Assembly (NCBI RefSeq): GCF_011302055.1
Contig: NZ_CP049871.1
Coordinates: 888,501-952,500 of the forward strand
DNA from: Sphingomonas sinipercae
GTDB lineage: Bacteria > Pseudomonadota > Alphaproteobacteria > Sphingomonadales > Sphingomonadaceae
Reading direction: 5' to 3'
Length of the DNA: 64,000 nt
Shown here: piece after piece, positions 27,862 through 36,579 of the stretch
Layout: each line of letters begins with the position of its first letter
How positions within the stretch are numbered: position 1 is the first letter of the stretch
Made by a program: the position numbers and the translations under genes
Notes under the pieces: generated by a model
The model's database searches: none
The model's input: the letters and a program-made list of their open reading frames with translations, nothing else
What the model was told of the DNA's origin: nothing

Positions 27862-28391
27862 TTCAGCAGGTCGCCGAGCGCGTCCATGATCTGCTGCGGC
27901 TCGGGCAGCCGGCCCGGTCCGTATTCGCCGCACGCCATCTCGCCCTCTGCAGGATCGATGACCCGGACGCCGTCCGTTTTCAGTTGCGCGACGTTGCGCT
28001 GGGTCGCGGCGTGACGCCACATGCGAACGTTCATCGCGGGCGCGACGACCACGGGCTTGTCGGTGGCCAGCAGCAGCGTCGTTGCGAGATCGTCGGCGAT
28101 GCCGCTCGCCATCTTGGCCAGCAGGTCGGCGGTGGCGGGGCAGACGAGGACCAGGTCGGCGGCGCGCGAGAGCTGGATATGGCCGATCTCGACTTCATCC
28201 TTGAGGTCCCACAGCGAAGTGTGGACCTGGCTTTCGGCAAGCGTGCCAAGGCTCATCGCAGTGACGAAATGCTCGCCGCCCTTGGTCAGCACCGGCGTGA
28301 CTTGGTGGCCCGCCTTCTTGATCAAGCGCACCAGTTCCAATGACTTATAGGCGGCGATGCCGCCGCCGACGATGAGGAGGACCTTTGCCAT
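27858..28391 (-). CDS. coaC: Phosphopantothenoylcysteine decarboxylase, stand-alone CoaC
   Basis: 177 aa from the ATG at 28391. Flavoprotein that decarboxylates phosphopantothenoylcysteine. Signatures are LLIVGGGIAAYKSLELVR, HIQLSRAADLVLVCPATADLLAKM (with the active His), APAMNVRMW (PASANT-like substrate motif) and the active Cys in GEMACGEYGPGR. The stop falls exactly at the end of the decarboxylase domain. It follows ubiB by 5 bp. Confidence 0.93.
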   Translation of the reverse strand: MAKVLLIVGGGIAAYKSLELVRLIKKAGHQVTPVLTKGGEHFVTAMSLGTLAESQVHTSLWDLKDEVEIGHIQLSRAADLVLVCPATADLLAKMASGIADDLATTLLLATDKPVVVAPAMNVRMWRHAATQRNVAQLKTDGVRVIDPAEGEMACGEYGPGRLPEPQQIMDALGDLLK

Positions 28392-28396
28392 CGGCG

Positions 28397-29944
28397 CTAG
28401 CGTAGCAGAAGCATGGCCGCCGCGGCTATCAGCCCGCCGATAATCGCGGCAAGCGCGTAGCCGCCAAGGCGCGGTCGCTGGATGACCTCGATCTCCGGTA
28501 GCGGCGGTGGAGGCGGCGCGGCGCCCGGCGGCGGGTAGTAATGGTCGAGACGATCGATCAGGTCCGGAATCTTCTTCAGTGCGCGCACGGTGTCGACGAT
28601 TCGGTCGGCGTAATAGGCTTCGGGGCCGAGCTCCGTTCGCATCCAGTCGCGCAGGAACGGGTCGGCGGTTTCCCACATGTTGATGTCCGGATCGAGCTCG
28701 GTCGCGATGCCTTCGTTCATCACCATGGTTTTCTGCAGCAGCAGCAGGTGCGGCTGGGTCGGCATCTCGAAATCGCGGGTGATGGTGAACAGGCTTTCGA
28801 GCATCCGCCCGACGGAAATGTCCTTGACCGGAAGCCCGCGAATCGGCTCGCCGGCGGCGCGCAGCGCGGTTGCGAACTCGTCCACATTGTGATGGCTTGG
28901 GACGTATTGCGCCTCGAAGTGGATTTCGGCGACGCGGCGGTAATTGCCGGTGATCAGCCCGTAGAGGATTTCGGCCAGCCACACCCGCGCGCGCCGGTCG
29001 ACCCTGCCCATGATCCCGAAATCGATTGCCGCAATCCGCCCGTCCGGAAGCGCGAACAGGTTGCCGTGGTGGAGGTCGGCGTGGAAGAAACCGTCGACGA
29101 TCGCCTGGCGAAGGAAGGCGCGAACCAGGATCGCGGCAAGGTCCTTGCAGTTGTGGCCGGCGTCGATCAGCGCCTGGCGGTCGTTGAGCTTGATCCCCGG
29201 CAGCCATTCCAGGGTCAGCACCCGCCGCGCCGTGCGCCGCCAATCGATCTCGGGCACGTAGAAGCCCGGCTCAGCGGTCAGATTTTCCTTCAGCTCGGAC
29301 GCCGACGCAGCTTCGCGCTGAAGGTCCAGCTCCCGCGCGGTCCATTGCTTGAAGTGCGCGACGACCAGTCTCGGGCGCAGCCGCGCGACTTCGCCCCCGG
29401 CGCTCTCGGTCTGCGCGGCGGCCCATTCATATGTCTCGATGGCGCGCGCGAACTCCTGCTCGATGCCGGGGCGAAGCACCTTGACCGCAACCTCGCGGCC
29501 TTCGGTCGTCACCGCCTTGTGCACCTGCGCGATCGATGCCGCGCCGATCGGGTTCGGATCGAACTCGGCGAACAACTGGTCGAGCGACGCGTCGAACGAG
29601 GATTCGATTGCCTGCCGGATCAGCGCAAAGGGCGCTGGCGGGAGATTGTCCTGCAGCCGCGACAGGTTTGCCGCCGCCGCCGCCCCCACCAGATCGGGGC
29701 GGGTCGAAAGCGTTTGGCCAAGCTTGATCGCCGCCGGGCCGATCGCCTGCAGGGCGGCTGCATAGTCCGGGTCCTTGGGCTGGGGCAGGCCGAAGCGGGC
29801 GATGCGCGCGATCCGCCGGACCTGTTTGGGCGTCGCCGGATCGTTCTCGATGCCGCGCAGCGCGCCGTGGCGAGCGAGCGTCCGCCCCCACTTCAACAGC
29901 CGCCAGACGTGGGTCGTCGTCCGGGTCAAATGCGCCAGCCGCAA
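28397..29944 (-). CDS. ubiB: ABC1/UbiB-family atypical kinase, ubiquinone biosynthesis
   Basis: 515 aa. UbiB ATPase supports ubiquinone synthesis, probably by extracting CoQ intermediates from the membrane. The KxGQ motif (AAIKLGQTLSTRPDL), Ala-rich nucleotide loop AAASIAQVH, VAVKVLRPG, FHADLHHGNLF and DFGIMGR are present. A C-terminal hydrophobic helix (ALAAIIGGLIAAAAMLLL) would anchor it. Starts inside the last 19 bp of ubiE, so the two are coupled. Confidence 0.94.
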   Translation of the reverse strand: MRLAHLTRTTTHVWRLLKWGRTLARHGALRGIENDPATPKQVRRIARIARFGLPQPKDPDYAAALQAIGPAAIKLGQTLSTRPDLVGAAAAANLSRLQDNLPPAPFALIRQAIESSFDASLDQLFAEFDPNPIGAASIAQVHKAVTTEGREVAVKVLRPGIEQEFARAIETYEWAAAQTESAGGEVARLRPRLVVAHFKQWTARELDLQREAASASELKENLTAEPGFYVPEIDWRRTARRVLTLEWLPGIKLNDRQALIDAGHNCKDLAAILVRAFLRQAIVDGFFHADLHHGNLFALPDGRIAAIDFGIMGRVDRRARVWLAEILYGLITGNYRRVAEIHFEAQYVPSHHNVDEFATALRAAGEPIRGLPVKDISVGRMLESLFTITRDFEMPTQPHLLLLQKTMVMNEGIATELDPDINMWETADPFLRDWMRTELGPEAYYADRIVDTVRALKKIPDLIDRLDHYYPPPGAAPPPPPLPEIEVIQRPRLGGYALAAIIGGLIAAAAMLLLR

Positions 29945-30657
29945 TGGATCGCGACGAGGCCGCCAAGGATCGGCTCGACCGAAGTGCGCTGGAATCCGGC
30001 ATCCGCGATCATCCGGCGAAACTCCGGCATTTTGGGAAAGCGGCGGATCGATTCGACCAGATACCGGTAACTGGCCTCATCGTTGGCGACCGCCTTGCCG
30101 ACCTTCGGAATGACCTTTTCCGAATAGCGGTCGTAAAGCGCGCCGAAGCCGGGCCATTCGGTGGTCGAGAATTCCAGGCAGTAGAAGCGGCCGCCATGCT
30201 TGAGCACGCGATGCGCCTCGCGGAGCGCGGCCGGGATGTCGGTGACGTTCCGAATGCCGAAAGCGATGGTGTAAGCATCGAAGCCCTGGTCGGGGAAGCT
30301 CAGGCTTTCGGCATTTTCCTGCTTCCAGCTGAGGTTCTCCAGCCCGCGGGCCTCGGCACGCTCCATGCCGACGGCAAGCATGTCGGCATTGATGTCGCTG
30401 ACCGTGACATGGGCGCCGCGCCGCGCCATCCGGAAGGCGACGTCGCCAGTGCCGCCGGCCATGTCGAGGATCTGCTCGCCGGCGCGCGGCTTCACCCGAG
30501 CGACGAAGCGATCCTTCCACAGCCGGTGCATGCCGCCGCTCATCAAATCGTTCATCACGTCGTAGCGGCGCGCGACCGAACTGAAGACCTGCCCGACTCG
30601 GCGCGTCTTCTCGTCCGGGGTGACCAGCTGCTCGCCGAAGTTGACCTGCTCGCTCAT
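29926..30657 (-). CDS. ubiE: Ubiquinone/menaquinone methyltransferase UbiE
   Basis: 243 aa from the ATG at 30657; the earlier in-frame ATG enters mutM. A class I SAM-dependent C-methyltransferase: VFSSVARRYDVMNDLMSGGMHRLWKD at the N terminus, SAM motif DMAGGTGDVAFRMA, then NAESLSFPDQGFDAYTIAFGIRNV and LGGLVAIHCGWRI at the end. It leads the ubiE-ubiB-coaC-coaB-dut-moeB operon. The 46-bp gap to mutM holds both divergent promoters. Confidence 0.96.
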   Translation of the reverse strand: MSEQVNFGEQLVTPDEKTRRVGQVFSSVARRYDVMNDLMSGGMHRLWKDRFVARVKPRAGEQILDMAGGTGDVAFRMARRGAHVTVSDINADMLAVGMERAEARGLENLSWKQENAESLSFPDQGFDAYTIAFGIRNVTDIPAALREAHRVLKHGGRFYCLEFSTTEWPGFGALYDRYSEKVIPKVGKAVANDEASYRYLVESIRRFPKMPEFRRMIADAGFQRTSVEPILGGLVAIHCGWRI

Positions 30658-30703
30658 GGCGCTGCCTCTAGCTGGCTCGGTGAACGTTCGCCATATGGCT
30701 GCT

Positions 30704-31507
30704 GTGCCCGAGCTTCCCGAAGTCGAAACCACCGTGCGCGGGCTAGCCAAGGTGCTCAAAGGGCAGACCATCCGCCATATTGTCGCCAATCGTGCCGACC
30801 TGCGCCGGGCGATTCCGGTCGACCTCGGCCAGCGGCTGACCGGCGCCACGGTCACCAACCTCCACCGCCGGGCGAAATACGGGATCATCGATACCGACCG
30901 CGGCGACAGCCTGGTCTTTCACCTCGGCATGTCGGGCAGCTGGCGGATCAACCGGGACCCGGAAAAGCACGACCATCTGGTGATCGAAACCGGGCGCGGG
31001 GACCGGCTGGCGCTTAACGATCCGCGCCGTTTCGGCTCGGTGGACCTGGTCCGAAGCGAGGCGGTTGGCGACCTGCCCGGGCTGAAGGGCATCGGCCCCG
31101 AACCGTTCGACCTGACCGCGCCCGAACTCGAACGGCGGCTCGATGGGCGCAAGGCAGCGATCAAGCTGCTCCTGCTTGATCAGCGGATCGTTGCGGGCCT
31201 GGGAAATATCTACGTCTGTGAGGCGCTTTATCGCGCACGGATCAACCCCAAGCGCGCCGGCGGTTCCGTGTCGCGAGGACGGCTCGAACGGCTCGTCCCC
31301 GCAATCCACGCCGTCCTCAACGAAGCGATCGACGCCGGTGGGTCGAGCCTGCGCGATTACGCCCAGCCCGACGGCGAGCTCGGCTATTTTTCGAAGAGCT
31401 TTGCCGTCTATGGCCGCGAAGGCGCGCCGTGCGAATGCGGCGGCAGCGTCAAGCGGATCGTGCAGGGCGGGCGATCGACTTTCTATTGTCCCCGCTGCCA
31501 GCATTGA
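30704..31507 (+). CDS. mutM: Formamidopyrimidine-DNA glycosylase
   Basis: 267 aa. It removes 8-oxoguanine and Fapy lesions. The start is set by chemistry: the catalytic residue is the proline after the initiator, so the GTG at 30704 (PELPEVETT) is right and the longer frame is not. Other motifs are HLGMSG, NDPRRFGS, VAGLGNIYVCEALYRARINP and a C-terminal zinc finger with CECGGS and CPRC. Divergent from ubiE and followed by rpsT and dnaA, a common alphaproteobacterial order. Confidence 0.96.
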   Translation: MPELPEVETTVRGLAKVLKGQTIRHIVANRADLRRAIPVDLGQRLTGATVTNLHRRAKYGIIDTDRGDSLVFHLGMSGSWRINRDPEKHDHLVIETGRGDRLALNDPRRFGSVDLVRSEAVGDLPGLKGIGPEPFDLTAPELERRLDGRKAAIKLLLLDQRIVAGLGNIYVCEALYRARINPKRAGGSVSRGRLERLVPAIHAVLNEAIDAGGSSLRDYAQPDGELGYFSKSFAVYGREGAPCECGGSVKRIVQGGRSTFYCPRCQH

Positions 31508-31610
31508 CCCGAATTGCCTCTGGGAGTAGGGGAGCGGCAGATCGGCGCGGAGCTGCGTGCTTCCGGCGCCGTTTTTCATGAGACTTTCCTGAGACGAGGA
31601 CGAGCTAAGA

Positions 31611-31874
31611 ATGGCGAACACGCCGCAAGCCAAGAAGCGCATCCGCCGCAACGCAAACCGCGCGACGATCAACCACGCGCGAATCAGCCGCATCCGGACC
31701 TTCATCAAGGCCGTCGAGTCGGCGGTTGCTTCGGGCAAGAAGGACGATGCGGTCCAGGCGCTTCGCAACGCGCAGCCGGAAATGGCCCGCGGCGTGGCTC
31801 GCGGAGTCCTGCACAAGAATACCGCGTCGCGGAAATTTTCGCGGCTCGCAAAACGAGTTGCGGCGCTCGGCTAA
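31611..31874 (+). CDS. rpsT: 30S ribosomal protein S20
   Basis: 87 aa, full length, almost all helix and very basic: [50 protein letters not shown]. It binds the 5' domain of 16S rRNA. A 103-bp leader separates it from mutM, and a strong terminator follows it. Confidence 0.97.
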   Translation: MANTPQAKKRIRRNANRATINHARISRIRTFIKAVESAVASGKKDDAVQALRNAQPEMARGVARGVLHKNTASRKFSRLAKRVAALG

Positions 31875-31899
31875 GACCGCGCCGAAATGGGACGATCTA

Positions 31900-31935
31900 G
31901 CGGGTCGCCGGGTAAGCCGGCGGCCCGCTTTTTTT
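31900..31935 (+). terminator. Strong Rho-independent terminator of rpsT
   Basis: Twelve-base arms GCGGGTCGCCGG (31900-31911) and CCGGCGGCCCGC (31917-31928) with one G-T pair and a five-base loop, then seven T. It starts 25 bp after the rpsT stop and isolates dnaA from the upstream operon. Confidence 0.9.
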
Positions 31936-32240
31936 CGCCCTGTGGAAAAAACCGAGGAATCTCCGCGATTCGCGCGGTGACCCTAAAGTTAACGACGCAA
32001 AAAAGCGCAGTTTTCAGACATTTCAGCGACTTTCCCAGCATTTCCGCTGTCAAGCCAGTTTATTTCACATTTGTGAAAATTCTCATCTTGAAAGCTGCCT
32101 CGCAGGCTTTCAGAAACACTCTTCCGAGGCGCGTTCGGCGCCGGGGGCAAGACAGAAACAGAGCATCAAGCGCGCGACTCGGAAGTCGCGTGCCGGATCG
32201 ACCTGCGTCTTGATGAGGGCAGCGGAGGAGGTGCGAGCCA
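31936..32240 (+). promoter_or_regulatory. dnaA upstream region: AT-richer segment, palindrome and leader stems
   Basis: 305 bp with no gene. Bases about 31981-32100 are clearly richer in A/T than the surroundings. It holds a DnaA-box-like TGTGGAAAA near 31941, and a palindrome at 32063-32078 (TTTCACA, two bases, TGTGAAA). Closer to the start, GCGCGCGACT/AGTCGCGTGC (32170-32193) makes a hairpin enclosed by CATCAAG/CTTGATG (32164-32170, 32209-32215), so the dnaA leader is probably folded. One box is not enough to call an origin. Confidence 0.5.
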
Positions 32241-33629
32241 GTGCACGGCGGCGGGACAGATTTGGTCGACAGCAAGCTCGCGGCACCGCTTGAGGCGGCG
32301 TGGGAGTCGATCCGGTCGGGCCTTCGGCGGGACCTTGGCGCACGTACGTTCGACGGCTGGCTGAAGCCGGCCCAGCTCGGCACCCTCGACCCGGACAGCG
32401 GTGCGCTGGACCTGTTGATGCCAAGCCAGTTCATGGCCGACTGGGTGCGCTCGCACTTCGGCGAACGGTTGACCCTGGCGTGGCGCGCGACCTTGCCGAT
32501 CGTCCGCGAAGTGCGGGTGATGGCGGCCGCCGACGCTCCCAAGCCGGCGCCCCTGCTGATCCTTGAGGAAATCCCGGCGGCATCGCCCGCGGAGCGCGAT
32601 CCTTCGACTCCCAATTTCGACCCGCGTTACCGGTTCGAAACTTTCGTCCTGGGCAAGGCGAACGAGGTTGCGGCGACCGCCGCGCGGACGCTCGCCACCA
32701 GCGAGGAGGTGGGCTTCAACCCGCTATTCATCCATGGCGGCACGGGTCGCGGCAAGACCCACTTGCTTCACGCCATCGGTCACGCGTTTTCGGAGCGTCA
32801 CCGCGGCCGCAAGATCGTGTCGATGTCGGCCGAAAAATTCATGGTCGAGTTCATCCGGGCGCTGAAGGAAAATGACACGATCGGCTTCAAGAGCAGGTTG
32901 CGCGGCGCCGACCTGCTGCTGATCGACGACGTCCAGTTCATCGCCGGCAAGGATTCGACCCAGGAAGAATTCTTCCACACGATGAACGAGATCATCGGCG
33001 CCGGTAAGCGGCTGGTGATCACCTCCGACCGGGCGCCGCAGGACCTGGACGGGATCGCGCCGCGAATCCTCTCGCGCCTGTCGTGGGGCCTGGTTGCCGA
33101 CATCAACTCGGCGGACTTTGAGCTTCGCTACAACATCATCCTCGCCAAGCTTGGCGCGCTGCCGGCGGTCGAGATGCCGCGCAATGTCGTCGAATTCCTG
33201 GCACGGCGGGTGACCTCCAGCGTCCGCGAGCTGGAAGGGGCGCTCAACCGCATCGCCGCTTATGCGATGATGACTGGCCGCGAAATCGACATTGCCTTCG
33301 TCGAGGAAGTGCTCGCCAACGTGCTGCGTGCCAACCAGCGGCGGATTACGATCGACGAAATCCAGGCGCAGGTCGCCGAGCATTACCGGATCCGCAAGGC
33401 CGAGATGACGTCGGCACGGCGCGCCCGCGAAGTCGCCCGGCCGCGCCAGGTGGCGATGTACTTGTCCAAGCAGTTGACCCCCAAGTCGCTGCCCGACATC
33501 GGCCGGCGCTTCGGCGGGCGCGACCACACGACCGTCATCCACGCCGTCCGCCAGATCGAGAAATTGCGCGCGCAGGACACCGAGCTGGACGCCGATATCC
33601 GCCTGCTGACGAGGCAGCTCGAGGGGTAA
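32241..33629 (+). CDS. dnaA: Chromosomal replication initiator protein DnaA
   Basis: 462 aa. It opens the replication origin. Domain I covers about residues 1-85 ([11 protein letters not shown]), a short linker follows, then the AAA+ module: [22 protein letters not shown] (Walker A near residue 165), [27 protein letters not shown] (Walker B), and the Arg-finger region. The C-terminal DNA-binding domain ends with the DnaA-box signature [18 protein letters not shown] start chosen for length and an upstream GGAGGAG. Confidence 0.97.
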   Translation: MHGGGTDLVDSKLAAPLEAAWESIRSGLRRDLGARTFDGWLKPAQLGTLDPDSGALDLLMPSQFMADWVRSHFGERLTLAWRATLPIVREVRVMAAADAPKPAPLLILEEIPAASPAERDPSTPNFDPRYRFETFVLGKANEVAATAARTLATSEEVGFNPLFIHGGTGRGKTHLLHAIGHAFSERHRGRKIVSMSAEKFMVEFIRALKENDTIGFKSRLRGADLLLIDDVQFIAGKDSTQEEFFHTMNEIIGAGKRLVITSDRAPQDLDGIAPRILSRLSWGLVADINSADFELRYNIILAKLGALPAVEMPRNVVEFLARRVTSSVRELEGALNRIAAYAMMTGREIDIAFVEEVLANVLRANQRRITIDEIQAQVAEHYRIRKAEMTSARRAREVARPRQVAMYLSKQLTPKSLPDIGRRFGGRDHTTVIHAVRQIEKLRAQDTELDADIRLLTRQLEG

Positions 33630-33681
33630 GAGCGAGCAAGCGGTCAGACGGCGCCGCTCCGACTTTCAACCATACTTCGAA

Positions 33682-34614
33682 CTACCGCCAAGCCGGCCCC
33701 TCGATCTGGAATCCCGAGGCGCGAAGCCTGTCGAGCAGCCCGCCGTTGCTGGCCAAAGCATTGAGCTTGAGCACGGCGAGTGTCGTTCCCCGCGCGTGCA
33801 ATGCCCCTACGGCTCGGTTGAACAGTGTGGCACTGGCCGGCAGCCGTGTGTTCGAAGGCCAGCAGGATTGCCCCAAGGCGCTTGCCGGAGCCGCGAGGGA
33901 TGCCTGGACTTGCTTGTTTGCCCAATCGCGTGAGCGCTTGCGCAACCCGTCGGGGCCGGCCTCGAGGGCGCCGATCGTGGCGCGCAGGCAGGGCAGGTGT
34001 TCCGCCGGCTGGGAAGCAAAGACGCTTCCGAGCATGTAGCTGGCCGAGGTGCGATCAATCGCCACTCTCGGCACCTTATACTTGCTGGCCGCACGCGCGA
34101 CGGTGGTGACCGGCCCTTCCATCAACTTCGTCTGCTTGCGGAGTCGGTCCTGCATGTTGAAGGCGAGGTGAAGCGGGTGCCATCGGTCAAAATCGGCCGG
34201 TACGAAGCCGCTGCGTGCCAAACGCTGCAAGCGGGCTGCGTCCGCGGGACCGAGCATCGCCGACAAGCTTTGCCCTTGTGGCAATCGCGCCCGTCGTTTC
34301 CATTTCGCATAATAGCCAACGATGCTGAACGGCGAGATTCCGACTGACACCATTTGCGGAAACATGACGCGATCCGATTTGCTGACCGTCTCCGCCAGCG
34401 CCTGCGGCCGCCAGTTCGTACCCGCGGCGACGTCGTCGATGGCGCCAACGAGGACCAAGGTCGATCCACCCGAAGTCACGCGCCAGACTGGCGCGCCGGT
34501 ACGCACCGCCGTTACGATAATCTCGTCGGCAGAAGCCGCAGCTGGAGCCTGAGCTTGAGCCGGTACCGTTAAGACGACAAGCGCCGCCGCACAGAGTTTA
34601 GACGACTTCAGCAT
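33682..34614 (-). CDS. TraB/GumN-like exported protein
   Basis: 310 aa from the ATG at 34614; an ATG nine codons earlier lacks a ribosome site. Signal peptide (LCAAALVVLTVPAQAQA). The body resembles the TraB/GumN family: a beta-strand GSTLVLVGAID, then ALAETVSKSDRVMF and alternating helices with NMQDRLRK. The expected conserved metal-like residues are not complete, so it may be an outlier. Three Cys. Convergent with dnaA; lies beside a DUF4136 lipoprotein. Confidence 0.55.
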   Translation of the reverse strand: MLKSSKLCAAALVVLTVPAQAQAPAAASADEIIVTAVRTGAPVWRVTSGGSTLVLVGAIDDVAAGTNWRPQALAETVSKSDRVMFPQMVSVGISPFSIVGYYAKWKRRARLPQGQSLSAMLGPADAARLQRLARSGFVPADFDRWHPLHLAFNMQDRLRKQTKLMEGPVTTVARAASKYKVPRVAIDRTSASYMLGSVFASQPAEHLPCLRATIGALEAGPDGLRKRSRDWANKQVQASLAAPASALGQSCWPSNTRLPASATLFNRAVGALHARGTTLAVLKLNALASNGGLLDRLRASGFQIEGPAWR

Positions 34615-34714
34615 ACCGACCCTTTTCTCAATTCGCTCCAAGGCCGAGCCGCCATCCCTGCGTGGGACAACGATAGTTCGACCGGGGAGTCCTCACGTTC
34701 GACCGGTGGTCGAG

Positions 34715-34746
34715 AAAAAGCCCGCCCGGACCTTGTCCGGACGGGC
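34715..34746 (-). terminator. Rho-independent terminator after the DUF4136 gene
   Basis: Arms GCCCGCCCGGA (34720-34730) and TCCGGACGGGC (34736-34746), paired except one G-T, with a five-base loop. On the minus strand five U follow. It is 27 bp after the DUF4136 stop. Confidence 0.8.
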
Positions 34747-34772
34747 CGCTTCTCCCGCTCTAGTGCGCTTGC

Positions 34773-35474
34773 TTAGCGATGCGCGGGAACGGTGATCCGC
34801 ACAGTCTCGCCATTGCGACCGGGGAAGCCGGTGAACATCGCGTCGACCAGGTTCGGGACGAGGGTGCCGAGCTCGTCGGTCTGCGAACGCGCCCGGGCAT
34901 GGCCTTCGAACAGCGGCGCATTGTCGGCGCGGCGGACGATGTCCATGTCCAGGAAGCTCTGGAAGACGGTGTAGACCCGCACGTCGCCGCCCAGGCCGCC
35001 GCCACGGCGGTACCAGAACGGGTCGTTCCAGCCGTAATAATAAGGCGAGCGCGGGCCCCAATAGCCGTAGCGGCTATAATAAGGGCGGCCGTAATAGACG
35101 CCGAAGCGCGGGTCGTAGAAGCCGCGGTAGAAGGGATCGCCGAACCGGCCGTAGCGGCCGAACGGATCGACCTCGACCTCCTGCTTGCCCTGGTCGACGC
35201 CGTAGCTGACCCGGACGAGCATGTCCGCGGCCTGCGGCGAGGCGGCGGCCCGGTATCCGCGCGCCGCCAGTTGCCGAGTCACGACACCGGCGAAGCTGTT
35301 GAACTGCAAGCCGGACGCGGTGCCGTTGCCGGGAACCACGTAAAAGGACTGGCCGGCCGGGACCGGCATTGCGGAATAGCGCGTAACCTTGGCCGGAAGG
35401 CCGGTCGTGCAGGCGGAAAGGGCGAGCGAAGCGCCGATCAGCGCCGCAGCCCCAAGCTTCTTGATGATGTTCAT
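34773..35474 (-). CDS. DUF4136-type lipoprotein
   Basis: 233 aa lipoprotein, lipobox LSAC at residues about 19-22. It has the DUF4136 layout: a first strand FYVVPGN, then FAGVVTRQLAARGYR and ADMLVRVSYGVD, a Tyr/Arg/Gly-rich middle (GRYGRFGDPFYRGFYDP), and the closing strands VYTVFQSFLDMDIV, LFEGHARA and DAMFTGFPG. The YGP/FYR-rich loop is unusual. Cell-envelope role unknown. Confidence 0.72.
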   Translation of the reverse strand: MNIIKKLGAAALIGASLALSACTTGLPAKVTRYSAMPVPAGQSFYVVPGNGTASGLQFNSFAGVVTRQLAARGYRAAASPQAADMLVRVSYGVDQGKQEVEVDPFGRYGRFGDPFYRGFYDPRFGVYYGRPYYSRYGYWGPRSPYYYGWNDPFWYRRGGGLGGDVRVYTVFQSFLDMDIVRRADNAPLFEGHARARSQTDELGTLVPNLVDAMFTGFPGRNGETVRITVPAHR

Positions 35475-35553
35475 TACGCCTCGACTCGGAAGGAATTTCC
35501 TAGGAACTTCCGCAGTGTAGCACGGACGGCCGCCAACCGTCGATGCGAGGCCC

Positions 35554-36579
35554 TCAGCGCGACAGGCCGACCGCGCGATAGGCTTCGGCCAGCGTCGGCT
35601 CGCTCAAGTCGCGGGCCCTCGCGGCGCCGATTTCCAGCAGCCGGTCGAGTTCGCCGGGATCGCCGCGAAGCTCGACCAGGCGCGTCCGGATCGGCGCGAG
35701 TAGCGCAACCAGCGCATCGGCCAGCTCCGGTTTGAAAGTGCCGAACCCCTGGCCCGAAAAGCGCGCAAGCACCGCTTCGACGCTCTCGCCGACAATTGCG
35801 GCATAGATGCCCACCAGGTTCTTCGCTTCCGCGCGGCCGGCCAGCTCGGCAGGGTCCGCCGGCAGCGGCTCGGGATCGGTCTTCGCCTTGCGCACTTTCT
35901 GGGCGATCGTGTCGTCATCGTCGGTCAGCAGGATCCGGCTAATTTCCGAGGGGTCGGACTTGCTCATTTTCGCAGTGCCGTCGCGAAGGCTCATGACCCG
36001 CGCGGCGGTGCCGCCACCGATGTACGGTTCGGGCACGACGAACAGGTCGACGTTGAAGTCGTTGTTGAACTTGAGCGCGATGTCGCGGGTCAGTTCGATA
36101 TGCTGCTTCTGGTCCTCACCCACCGGCACGTGGCTGGCGTGGTACAGCAGGATGTCGGCGGCCTGCAGCACGGGATAAGTGAAGAGCCCGACCGACGAGC
36201 CTTCCTTGTTCTTCCCCGACTTCTCCTTGAACTGGGTCATGCGGTTCAGCCAGCCGATACGCGCGGTGCCCTGAAGCACCCAGGCGAGCTGGGCGTGGGC
36301 GGGCACGGCGCTCTGGCGGAACAGGGTCGACTTCGCCGGATCGACGCCGCTGGCGATCAGAGCGGCCGCCATTTCGCGGATGTTGGACGCAAGGTCCGCG
36401 GGATCGACGTCGACGGTCAACGCGTGGAGGTCGGCAAGGAAGAACAGGCATTCCGCCTCTTCCTGCATCCGGACCCAACGCAAGATCGCGCCGAGCAGGT
36501 TGCCGAGGTGAAGCCCGCCGGTCGGCTGGATTCCGGAGACGACCCGGGTCACCGGGGTGGGAGAGGGGCTATCCAGCAT
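35554..36579 (-). CDS. trpS: Tryptophanyl-tRNA synthetase
   Basis: 341 aa, class I synthetase. ATP-binding signature as GGLHLGNLLGA (HIGH-like) and KMSKS in TAKMSKSDPSE; VGEDQKQHIELTRDIA is specific for Trp enzymes. The ATG lies within the last 11 bp of murJ, so translation is coupled. The operon reads secB-murJ-trpS. Confidence 0.96.
   Translation of the reverse strand: MLDSPSPTPVTRVVSGIQPTGGLHLGNLLGAILRWVRMQEEAECLFFLADLHALTVDVDPADLASNIREMAAALIASGVDPAKSTLFRQSAVPAHAQLAWVLQGTARIGWLNRMTQFKEKSGKNKEGSSVGLFTYPVLQAADILLYHASHVPVGEDQKQHIELTRDIALKFNNDFNVDLFVVPEPYIGGGTAARVMSLRDGTAKMSKSDPSEISRILLTDDDDTIAQKVRKAKTDPEPLPADPAELAGRAEAKNLVGIYAAIVGESVEAVLARFSGQGFGTFKPELADALVALLAPIRTRLVELRGDPGELDRLLEIGAARARDLSEPTLAEAYRAVGLSR

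Noticed and set aside
31936-32240. Replication origin next to dnaA
   Set aside because: Only one DnaA-box-like site and modest A/T enrichment. In several alphaproteobacteria oriC is not beside dnaA.
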